A stretch of 64,000 bases of DNA from Casuarina equisetifolia. Lineage: Eukaryota; Streptophyta; Magnoliopsida; Fagales; Casuarinaceae. The position numbers and the translations under genes are program-made. The notes under the pieces were generated by a model. The model ran no database searches, had not been told where the DNA came from, and was given only the letters and a program-made list of their open reading frames with translations. Location: the NCBI GenBank assembly GCA_028551475.1, contig CM052362.1:7935354-7999353 (forward strand). Reading direction: 5' to 3'. Of this stretch, positions 49,819 to 61,475 are shown one piece after another; position 1 is the first letter of the stretch, and the number at the start of each line of letters is the position of its first letter.

Positions 49819-50544
49819 CATCACCGTCGTAAAAGAGATCCGACGGTGCCGAACAGAGAGTTATCTCGACGCCGGCGTGCATGGTCAATGCCGGTGCATT
49901 TTGTTATCCGGTCTGTAGATTTCTACCTATTTCTTTTTCTTGATCAATTATTGTAGATTGACACTCTTCTTTTACACTAATAACTGCTTTAGTTTTTCAT
50001 CTAATTTAAGTAACTCTAAAATCAAATTTAAAACCTTTTAATCTCAGACTTTACTTACTTATTACTGAACTAATAAATAATCAGTTCTAATAATTAATTT
50101 AGAATACAGAGATTTCTTGTTTTGTTAAACCCATAGAAGTTCGGTTTCTCAAAACCAAATCCAGCAATGGACAGTTTCAGAATAATTAATTCTGTTGTAA
50201 ATTTTGGGTCACCATAGAAGATGTTCAGCTTGTTGCAGAAATAGAGATATGCCAAGAGTATTGCTGCTGCCAGAACAAAGAAATGCCCAAAACATTGATC
50301 CTTCTTCTGAAGAGATTACTACAAATGATAAATTCTGGACAGAAATTCCACTATATGGTACACACACTACTCCAGTTACAGAATAATAAGTATTTAAGAA
50401 GAGTTGAGAGCACTGTATTATATACATTCAAAGGAAGTTCTTACAGGTGAATCTAGATTCAATTAAACATACTTTTCCAAAGGAGGAGCAGAAAAGTTAT
50501 GGATAGAAGAAGGCCGGGCCCCTGCAGTTACTGCAACTTGTCAC
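49819..50544. other. Intergenic DNA between the two GATA genes
   Basis: Short spacer holding the promoter of the downstream GATA gene and the 3' UTR of the upstream one. No other gene seen. Confidence 0.5.
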
Positions 50545-53500
50545 TCACCTTTCCACAGTTAAAGCAGAGTTATCGCCATTTGAAGAGGAGACAAGTTCTG
50601 CTGGCTGGGTTACAGCGTCTGACTCATTAGCTTCACCATCACTCTGTGATAAACATTAATGAGAAATGGGGAAGACAAAAGATAGAAAATCGCCACGTAA
50701 AAAGGCGCAAAAATATGACAATACAAGTGATATAACAAAGATACATGAGCAAGAAAAAAAAAAATTGCCTGGTGGGGCAAGGATCAAAGAACAGGCAAAA
50801 GATTCTTTAAAAGGGGTGCGGCAAACCTGTTCAGTCGGCTTCAGAGAAGGATCCTGGAGACCCACATTTGGAACCTTGGAAAGATCTCGAAGAATTCCCT
50901 GCGAGATTCAATCACTATAATGAGATCACTGAGAAAGGAACCAAGGTTTAGTTTTGGGTAATTCATCATCTTCAAAGAAATCTACGTGGTGTAGCATACA
51001 TGGCTATGGGTTAAAAATCCCCATCTTTGATCTAATTTAAAATAGTTAATAGTAGGTCTGGAGGAAAAAGAAAAGGAACACTTATTTTTTATTATCTTTT
51101 TCATTGGTCAGGGGAAGATATTCAATTAACCATGGAATACGAAAAATAATAAGAAGAAGAAGAATAAGAACTTTTCTGATTCGACAACCCATCAACATTC
51201 ATATTAGTTACTGCGCCTATCTGTACTCTTGGTTTGCACTTCCTTCTTGATTTGATCTTTTCCCCTGGCTCTCATATTTGTGCTAGGAGTAAAACAATAG
51301 CAAGGAGTAAGAAAAGAAACAATTATCGTGCAATTAGAAACAGCATTTGCAGGGACTCATGTAAAAGGATTGGATGCATGTAAATTTCATCACTCTCAGC
51401 CAAGTACAGTCTATACTAAGAAGATACATGAGAATACAGTTTCTCCCTTCCTATTTCTTTCAAGCATCCATTGATTACACAAGGAATACCTAAATTCTCC
51501 TACACATCCAGCTAATCCAGCAAAGGTTTTTGTAGACTGATATGTTTAACCCATGTATCACAGCATTTATAGTACAGTCCCAAATGGACAGAATCTTCAA
51601 GTTTTGCTGAACATGATCAAATTTTCATCTTAATCAATGCTGCTGTTACACCATTTGCATCCATATTTAACTCCACCTTATGCATGTGCGAATAATCTAG
51701 CACAACATCCTCGTTTTAGTAAGTAATTAGCAGGGCAGGCCCCTCAACTACCCAGAATGTTCTATCATGACAAGTTGTTCTGCCTCCAAAAGACAACATC
51801 TTCTACAATTATGTGACAATTGCCTCATGGTCTCCTTCTTAGTTAACAAAAAAATGTAGATCAGTACAGCATAAGGTCACTATTTCAAACCTCTTAGAAA
51901 CCATCTTTTAACATATCCAATTCGCCGCTAATGACTAATCCTAATCTATTTGCCTCTTACCTATCCTTTTTCTACAATTCAATATCATCTCTCCTGGTTA
52001 AACTACCTCCCCTCGCATGCCAACTAAAAATATAGTAGCAAGCAAAGCAAACCACACATCTTCTTGAATGTGTCTCTGAGAAAATCCTCCGGGTGAAGCT
52101 TGACAATTCATAACATTTGCAGATTTTTAACAAAATCAATGGCCACTTATAGCAAGCATGATCCATGTACTCTTATCTAGCTTATCCATAATCTTCAATT
52201 CAATATCATATCTCCAGGTTTAACCTTCTCCTCTATCTTGACACCTAAAAATTATATTAGCAACATCCACCAGAGAACTTCCTGCTAAATATGCATCCTC
52301 TGACCAAAACTTCAGGCATGAAGCTTGATAAGTCAAAGAATTGACTGGAAGAGGTATGAAAGAAAAAAGGGCTACTCATCACAAGTTGCAACAGTAAGTG
52401 GCTAATTAATATAAGCTTCAAACATCAATGAAGTGTCAATCATTCACGAAATCACCATCTACCCCAACTATAATCACAAAAACCCAGCGAGCACATCAAT
52501 AAGCTGTGAAGCTCTAGAGAACACAACCAATACTTCACCAAAAATTCACCCAATATATATGATTTCCTAAAGCATGTACATATTCAATTGAATGAAGCCA
52601 AAAAAATCAATCAGTGTTTTTCCTTCTTTCTTTCCAATTGTACAAACCTTATTGGCCCACTTGAGCCCACATGCGTTACACAAAGTTCTTGGACCAGCTG
52701 GCCCTCGACGCATCATTGGAGTGGACTTCGAACTGATTCCACAATGTGTACATCTGCACCAAGCATCAAGCAATCATGTATGTTTTGGGGGGGGTGGAGA
52801 GAGACGGAAAGAGCATCTGAATGTCAGGAAAGAATTCTGAAAAGGGTTTCTTGTGCTTTAATTCAAAAGAATTTTTGATGTAAGAGAAATGAAAAAGGAA
52901 ATATTTTTAGTAGGGCCTTAAATTTGAAAAGCGTTGTTCACAGAGTCCACAGAGGAGAATTATTTTGATAACCTTATGAAAAGATTGTTTATTATTTTTT
53001 TGCTCAAAAAATAAAAGAAAAGAACAAATATTCCCATAACATTTAAAATAAATACAAAAAAAAGGGTGACCTGAATTATAAATGAAAAAAAATGAACAGC
53101 CACCACCTTCATCCTTACTGGGGTGGACACATGGCTAACTATGACCTCTTGGGATGGTTGTGGGGCTATTTCTAACCAAAGAAAAGATGATCGTGCAACC
53201 ACCTTTCTCGTTTATTAAATATGACTGAATGGTTAACTCTCTAGTTTCTTTTGTCATCTGGTAAGCTATATTCCATAACCCAATAACAACTTTTCTCCAA
53301 ACATTTTCACAAGAAGTTGTGAAAAATTTTCGAAGTGTTCGGTTTTTTGAAAAGTACTTCATTTGAGAATTATTTTTCTCAATATTGTGTTGTACACATG
53401 GAAAGGAAAAAAATGTTTCTAGACCATTTAGAAAACATATCTTATATTTTCTATATGAGAATCTTAAAATTCCAACTCGCACCTATCACCTTCTTTTTCA

Positions 53501-56498
53501 GATGCATCAGAAACTTGGCAAGCATTTATATCCGTTAATTGAAAAGGCCAATAGGCAGAAGATGGGTAAAGTCACTATATGGTCCACAGAATGGAAAACA
53601 GTTACGTATTCATTTAAAAATGAAGATTAACACTTACGAAGTTTCCTTCAAGCTATCATCTTGTCCAGAACCCTGCGTTGCACTATGAACAGAAGAATCC
53701 GATCCCACTTCATCAGAAATAGCCTTAGATGATGTAAACTGCCCCTTTTTACGTTGCATCCTGACACAGCAAGAAAAGAATGCTCATCCACAAATTACAG
53801 AAGCTGGGAAAAAGGGAAAGCTGAATGTTTCTATATACAACACCAAAAAGTATCAACATCTGATATTTTACACTTTCGTGTTCTAAAAACAGACAAAAGA
53901 AGACTAATTTTGAAGCCAAATAAAGCATAGTAACATGTTATCCTACAAGAGCTGGACCATGTTTGCTTAAGTTGCATGCCCTGGCACTTTGCAAAACGAG
54001 AGCACAACTTTGGCCTCTAAAACCATGTGTGCTAGATTGTCCATATAGTCTACTGGGAATTATAGATTGTCTGTATAGATACCTTGATCATCCGCATAAA
54101 ACCAAACTGAAGGCAAGAATTCAATGGCCTATCCACGACCAAGTAAATTACTTTGATTAATCGGTCAGATTTATGACAAAAACATCCAAAACGTATTTTC
54201 TGAGAGTCAAGCAGATGTTACATGCAGAAAAGAACCTAATACTAGCCAAATACCAACCAATTTAAAGGATGCTTGTTCAAGGAACAAGCAAATAGTTGGT
54301 TCTGTGGAATGATAAACTGGTAGGTCTCTCAACCACAAAAAGGATTATACCATCAAGCTTGATAAGGAGGAGAGAGCTGTAATGATTGTAGATAAAATTG
54401 AACTTAGGTATAGAAGCTTTCTTGACACTCAGAAGTAAAACACTCGTAGATATTTTTTAAAAGTTTTAACATATTTTCTTCTTCAATCATTTCAAACGCA
54501 GATCTCCTGTTACATTTGCTGCGACAGCACTGTTGACACAAATCCAAGAACATGATTTACTATTATGCAATACGTCCCATTTACCAAAGAAAAATGAAGA
54601 ATGAAAGTATTATTGTTTAACATACATGCTTCAGAAGTTATTGCAATATTTTTCATTTACTTGATTCTTGAAAATTAACAACCTTAATGGTCTCAAGTTA
54701 TAGAACAAGTCAACAAAATGGGAAACTAATCCTTCTCCTTTTCCATGAATTTTTAATCCTTTTTCTGGTAATTTATAATAAGAAGTAACCAACATTTATT
54801 CAGCAACTTTTCTGCATTAACAAAATGTGCTTAGATGGAAGGACAATAAATACCTGAGTGCAACTTCTTTCCGCACACTGTAACGGATTTTCTTATCAAA
54901 ACATCTTTCTTTTCTCTTCTCCCTGAATCGACTTAAAGAGGCTGCTCTTTGTGGTTGAATTGACCTTCCAGTAAAGTCACTCATGCCCTGAGAAAAGATG
55001 TTGTGCAGGGAAAGTGAAAACAAATGAATACCTTCTCGAACACACTATAGTTTTGAGAAAGGTTGCACGATTTAGGCATTTACATACCCTATGATTAACA
55101 GGATCCGTCCCCACTGCAGGAATGCCAGAAGGGATTTCATAACCACCCAAAAGTAACAACACTGCCTGGACCTGTTAAATCAACCTAAAAACCTTTAATT
55201 TCTCATTTGGTTCTTCAATGTTTATGAGCTTGGGTCAACAAAGTGCTCAACCATATATACTGTCAAAAACTTATATGCATACATGTGTAACAAGAAGGAG
55301 ACCACTCAATTTTTTTTCCCACTTCTTTGAACGGAGTAATCTATTTGCAAATCATTTTTCCTCAACAATCACAAAATTAATCACAAGAACCACTTCAGTT
55401 TACATGGCATGTTTAGAATATATTCTTTCACGGCTTGGTAAAACTAAAAAGGAGGGGAAAAAGAAAAGAAGAGTAAAATTTCATGTCATGAAAATGGACT
55501 AAAACACACATTACTCATTTTACAAGTCCAAAACTCCAATGAAATCCTAATGCAACCTACTTCAATTTTCTGGAAAACATTTTAAAATTTGGTTAAAAAA
55601 TAAACGAAACATTTTCTTCACTAAATAGATCGTCTGCGACAGAAACCAAGACTTCTTGTTGAATCAGCATTAAAGAACAAAATATGGCATTATCGACTAA
55701 AATGCGATTGGTAAGTCTATATAGCTTTTTGTGTGAAACCGCATGAACTTTAGTCTAGCATATTCACAAATCTGATTGATGGAAAAGTGAAAAAAGAAGC
55801 TCGGTTTGGGTGAATAGCTTCAAAAGATCGGATACCACCCCTGCCAGAAAAGAAAAAACAACAAAAATACTAAATTGCAAAACAAAACAAGACCACAGTG
55901 GCTAAGCAGCTTCGTATATTGACAAAAGTGTCGCATAATTCACAAAATTAACAAGCAAGCTGAAAACGCCAACTTCCGCAGGCGAATAACCGCGTGGTTC
56001 AGCAAAGTAACCTTATCACGCATGGCCAGAAGGCATCATAGCAGAATCATACAAGAAAATTCGCCAATTAACCAAAATCCATGTCAAAACCCCACCCTTC
56101 TCCACCAAATAAACATGAACACACAAAACAACGCCCAATTCACCGAATTCGGAGACAATCAGAAGCAAAAATCCAACCTTATCCGGTGAGACAGCGTCGA
56201 ACACATAGACCTCACCCTGAAAAGAGAGAGTAAGTTGGTCGGAGCCACCGTTCCCGGCGACCGGAGGATACTCGGACCCGGGAACGTACATAGGCCCAGG
56301 ACCAACGTCCTGAACGGCACCGTTTAGCGTCACCGACACGGCCCCGTCTTCGAACCGCATCTGGGGATTGTCTATGGACTCCTCAGCTACCGCAACGTCG
56401 TCGTCTTCCTCCTCCATATGACCCTCCATATGAGCCTCTATATTGTTGGTCATCGCCCCTGAATTGTACATCGGAGGTTGGCGATTGGATTCCGGCAT
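50545..56498 (-). CDS. TIFY-CCT-GATA transcription factor, short form (ZIM-like)
   Basis: Paralogue of the neighbouring GATA gene, closest in layout to Arabidopsis GATA24/ZML1. Seven exons on the minus strand: 56498-56178, 55171-55088, 54987-54854, 53760-53638, 52753-52648, 50898-50827, 50643-50545. Total 312 residues. An acidic N-terminus (EEEDDD) precedes TIFY ([11 protein letters not shown], then [10 protein letters not shown] across intron 1). The CCT is [20 protein letters not shown]. The finger is CX2CX20CX2C (CTHC...CNAC), followed by LKWANKG. Intron positions and phases through the finger match the neighbour exactly, showing tandem duplication. The C-terminus is much shorter (two exons, ending TVER). 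Start chosen at the first Met of the only long open exon. It is divergent from the costars gene, about 1.05 kb away. Confidence 0.93.
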
Positions 56499-57548
56499 TG
56501 TTACAGCGTTACATTACAGAACGAAATCAATCGAAAAGGTTTTCGAATTCGAGCAAAACCTTAAAAATTCAATTACATAACACGCTCAAAAGCTTAGAAA
56601 ATAAACCATAAAGAGGTCAAGCTTGAACTAAAGGAGAACCGTAATAATCTAAACAAGAAATTGTCTTGGAAAACGAAAGATCGATGGAGGTAGTGAGTGG
56701 TGTGAGAAGCAGAACGTGGAAGAAGAAGAAGGGGAAGATGCTGGGAGAGAAGGATTAGGAGGAGAAATGGGAAAAGCCCAGCCGTTACAGACTTATTTAC
56801 GTGGAAATGCCACTGTGAGGAGTCGAAGATTGAAGAGGACAGAAAACGTGCATCTTAAGGCTTTTTGTTTCCGTAGAAAGATTTCTTTTCCTTTCTTTTC
56901 TTTCTTTTTTTTACTTTTCAGGATAAAAGGAGATATAATAAATTTTATTAGTATTTACGTGTGAGCATAATAACCATATTTTATCAAAATTTTGGATAAG
57001 GCATAAATTTAGTGAATATATCATATACACCCAAAAGAAAAAAAAATTAAAAAACATTAAAAATAAGCAGCCATAAAAAAAAATGCGGCTAATTTAAAGG
57101 CTTAACCGATAAAAAATAAAAATAAAAAATAAAACACAATGAGAAAAACAACCTCAGCCCTGCTGAGGAACACAATAAGTATTACTCTTGTTTTTTTTTT
57201 TTCACACACGCATTTAAGAAAGGAGAAGGGATTCAAACTCACAATAGTTGGAACTGTCGGTCAAGATTTGTCTTAAAGAACGCTACTAAGCCAAGATTCA
57301 CCACCATTACTACTTCTATGTATGTAAATGTTACTTATTTATAAAATTAATGTAGAAATTGAGAGAATTATTAGAATTACATGACTAACAAGGATAAAAC
57401 ATGCGCTTTAATAAACGACATGCGTTCTTTTATCAAATAAAAACGTCTGATCTCCGTACTAAAATACAGTACACGATTTGTTACCTGGCCTTTTCTATAT
57501 AACGAGGCCTGAAATAGTCAGAGAAGATATTTTGGAAAAGCTGAAACC
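56499..57548. other. Divergent intergenic region, GATA / costars
   Basis: Contains a purine-rich leader (GAAGAAGAAGGGGAAGA near 56721) on the GATA side and AT-rich DNA with A and T runs in the middle. TATATAA lies at 57496-57502, about 48 bp before the costars start codon. No other gene is seen. Confidence 0.5.
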
Positions 57549-59115
57549 ATGAACGTGGAGGAGGAAGTTGAGCGACTGAAGGAGGAAATCAAGCGGCTTG
57601 GCGAGGTCCAAGACGATGGTTCCTATAAGGTGCACTCAGATATGCATTCTTTTTCATCATGGAAGTAGATTTTGAGCTCATTTTTCTCTATTCTCGTTGT
57701 TACATTTGTATTGCTTCCGTATAAGTTGAACCAGATCGAGAAACATGGATGTAATTGGGTGGAACTGAATTGGGTGGTATCTGAATGTCGATGGCTGATA
57801 TGATTTTGATCTGGATCTAGATCATTTGGTCATTAAATGGGCGATCTGAAACCTGTGGCTGATGTTTGGTGATGTATAGATCAGGGATCTAGCTGCGTCT
57901 GTGTTCTTTTGGTGGGTTTGTGTTTCCAGCTTATCCCAAATCCTGTACTCATTTGCTCTTAGATTTTGGATTTGGCTGTTGCCTGCTTCGTTGGTTTTTC
58001 CTTGTATAACTCGTTTCTCCAGTAGAAGGATGAGCACTTCCCTTTTCTCTTCGGCTTTTGGCCCCCGACTTTTACAACTCCATTTTTGCATAGCCAGTGT
58101 GAGGAGCGATATCAAAACCTAAAAATCCAAATTCTATAACAGAGAAAGGTTTTCTGAAGACATTAGTGAGGCGGCTAAAGTGTCATGCTCAATCCACAAT
58201 CCTCCTCTAACTTCTTGCTTTTCAAATGAGCTGCTTTAAGTTTTTGTCAGAAATCCTAATTGCCCATCAAAGAGTTCGGGCTTTGCCAAATCCACCACCC
58301 AATCAGCCCATCCAGTGATCTCTGTTTCGCTTCATTTGCATCATAATCTTGTTTTGTTTCTACCATCAGTCTTCCGATTTGAATTGTTTCATAAGATTCC
58401 TCAAATTCATCTCCCACCCATCAAATTTATGGCGTTAGATTTCCAAGATCTTTCTAGTAATGGAAATTAAAAATCAGGAGAGGTAGGGCGTGAGGCACAG
58501 GTGTGGTGGGCTAGGATAGCGGGCAATGGTGTGGAGGCCAGTGAAGGTGATGGGATGGCATGTTGAGAAAAGGTAGTGGTCGGGTAAGGAGAAGAAAAGG
58601 CGTGCAAGCGGTAAATTTGAGGGATTCTTTCTTGCAATTTTTCATTGCACTCAAACTTCAATAAAATCTCCAACTCTACTAAGTTCCCATAAAATCTTCA
58701 ACAGCTCTACTAAATTATCACTGAATTAATAAAAAAATCGACAATTTTGTTTGTTTGAACGTAAGTATTTCCTCCAATATAGTTTTAATACTTTTTAATG
58801 TTTAGTGTAAGCATTGAAAATTATTTTCTCGGAGAAAGCAGCTCTTTGCAATGAATTTAAGCTTGATCACTGAGCTAGCAATGCATCTCTAATATCAAAA
58901 CTTGGTTCATGTGGAAGGTCACATTTGGAACACTGTTTAACGACGATAGGTGCGCAAACATATTTGAAGCCCTGGTTGGGACACTGAGAGCTGCAAAGAA
59001 GCGAAGACTAGTGGCATACGATGGTGAGCTACTCCTCCAAGGAGTCCACGACAACGTTGAAATTACACTTAAGCCAACCCCAGATGCTGCGCCGGTCGCG
59101 ACTGTTTCTGCATGA
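57549..59115 (+). CDS. Costars-family protein (ABRACL-like)
   Basis: Small protein of the costars family, related to the C-terminal domain of actin-binding STARS and to animal ABRACL, which influences actin dynamics and cell motility; the plant role is poorly known. Exons 57549-57629 and 58918-59115 join in phase 0 to 92 residues, near the usual 80-90. Exon 1 gives a charged helix (MNVEEEVERLKEEIKRLG). Exon 2 gives the conserved winged-helix part: VTFGTLFNDDRCANIFEALV, LRAAKKR, YDGELLLQGVHD, VEITL. Intron 1 is about 1.3 kb. A TATA box (57496) is close to the start. The family assignment is clear. Confidence 0.93.
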
Positions 59116-59653
59116 TCTTTCTCTGAAACATATCTTCTTGTTGTGATCTGCGATGTTGTGCACTTAAGATGGTGTCTTTACTTTCTTTTATCTGAAGTCA
59201 TGGAAAATGAAATGGATGTTCAAGCTTGTGGTCCGGATCGTTCATGGCAGAAATAGAAACATATAAGCTCAAAACCTTCTTATTACCATTATGTCTAACC
59301 AGAGAAACTAGTTTGAATCATGAAAGAATTCACTCCTTAGACGTTGCATAAATGCATATAAACAAGTTTTGGTCTTATGTCATTAATAGACGCATGTATG
59401 CAGAGCACTTGCTACAAGATTTAGGGCAATTCTGTAGAAGTCAGAATGGGGGCTCAATTTCTTGTCTCCTGTTACAAAAATGAATGGGTAAGCAAAAACA
59501 ATGATTCACTGTAGACCGTGGCGTTGAAGAATTGCAGCCAAAATGCCACGGTTGGCCTTATCTGAACTCCTACTTTGAAGAACTTTTGGGGGGCAAAGAA
59601 AGAAGGAAAGAAGTAAAAAAAGCCACAAACTGTACAAAGATGATTTCATCACG
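59116..59653. other. Convergent 3' regions of costars and KH genes
   Basis: Both genes end toward this interval, so it should hold two 3' UTRs. No other feature seen. Confidence 0.5.
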
Positions 59654-61438
59654 TCATGATCCAGTGAGAATGAATGCGTGAAGGAGACTCTGAGCTGCCT
59701 GAGTTTCATCAGGTGTCCCAGATATCACAATGATCCTCTCTGTCGAGCCACCAGGAGGTTGATGCACTATGACCTTGGCACCTGATATCTGATCGGACAA
59801 CACCCAGAGAATTAAGCACGACTTAGTTCTCGGAACGGATATCTAAAAAAGTACTTGAACAGTTGCAGCAATCATGCCATCCAAGGACCAAAGTGATGCA
59901 GGAAATTCACCAAAAACAACAAAAATTAAAAATTAAAAAAATTAATAATAATAACAATAATAATAATAATAATAAAAAGAGAGAGAAAAATAAAAAATCT
60001 TTTAGGTTGTGCCACTTCATTACGTTCCCTGTGCTTTTTCCTGAGCTTTTTAGGTAAGTGTTTGAAATATTTTACTCCCCCATAATAAGCTGGCAACATC
60101 TCCGAAAGCTTTATAAATGAACAAGGGAAGTCATCACTGAGCGTGGTAACGATTCACATATAGAACTGGCTATTGGGGGAAATAATGCCAACATAGCAGT
60201 ATTGCTGAAATGGATGATCTCAAATGGAAAGTGTTGGTTACCTGTCTCAGACGAGCCAGATTGCTACCATTCTCCCCATAAACACTGCCAATAACATTAT
60301 CAGGAACAATAATCTCTACAGTAGTATTTGTCACAACCGCAGATTTGCTTCCACTGCAAACATCAAAAGTAAGTTTCAAAGACTGATCTAGACATTCCGA
60401 AAATGTCAGAGCTTTTGTCCGCTAGGTAATTCGCAGTTCGGACAGCAAACATTTTACACTGCTTTCTTTTTTCCATTAGAAAGTACAGGGCCAAGGTAGT
60501 TTTTCAGTCGAAGGGTATCACTGTAGCTATATGCAATGATTGTTTAGAAAGCTGTTAAGTGTGTGATAAAATATTCGCTGCTGGTAATTTAGTCTGTATT
60601 TCAGTCAACTATAGAATAACAGTTGTACACGATATGCATGAACCATGAATAAAAGCTAAGTGGCATACAAAAGATCTCCATGCCAGTACAACTGCACAAA
60701 TACGTAATTTAGTAGATATTAGAGTATGAGATGATATAGCAAAACCGCATCCATGTAAAATTACATTATCTCTGCACTCAACAGAGCAAAAGCCACAAAG
60801 AATTTGATAAACTTTAAAAGGTTTATGATGAAACCCTTTATGCGAATGCAATGGGAGCAGAAACTTTGAGATTAACTCGACCTGCACCATCCCTTGCAAA
60901 CAACCATCACACAACCCCGCACCTCCTTTCTTCTCTTTTCTCCTCTCCTCTTGTTTTTTCTTTTCTATTTTAGATACCAAGGATTGATATCACTGGACAA
61001 AGTCATGATGGACTTTATTTGTAATATGAAAAAGAGAGTTTTGCATCTAAATATCCATACAACAAAGAGATCTAAAATTAGCTCGCTCAACAAGTGAAGG
61101 TGTTCCACATCACCTCACAAACCGGCCTCCCCATTTACATAAATTGAAAAACAAAGCGTCATGATTATGGGGATCTCAAATGTTAAATAAGCTTTATGTT
61201 TTGTCAAATTAAGATGCTAAGACTTTTAAGTAGCCAACAGTCAACTTGATAGACAATTACAGTTTGGTCCATAGTGATAAAATGTCAGCATGTTATAGGG
61301 TGTTACTCACCTGCCGAGTTCTAGGCCACCTTTGAGAGAAGTCATTGCTCTACCTACATCAGTGATGCTTCTATTATTCACTCCAACTGCAGACTGTAAT
61401 CAAACCAACTATAAGCGGTGACGAAATCACTTGTGAAT

Positions 61439-61475
<37 letters not shown>

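Noticed and set aside
49567-49824. Overlapping frames on both strands upstream of the long GATA gene
   Set aside because: GC-rich leader and promoter sequence with G-boxes; no coding signature.
50540-50552. Donor-like GAAAG/GTGAGT overlapping the stop codon of the short GATA gene
   Set aside because: I found no convincing downstream acceptor and exon in a useful frame; the stop is most simply the true end.
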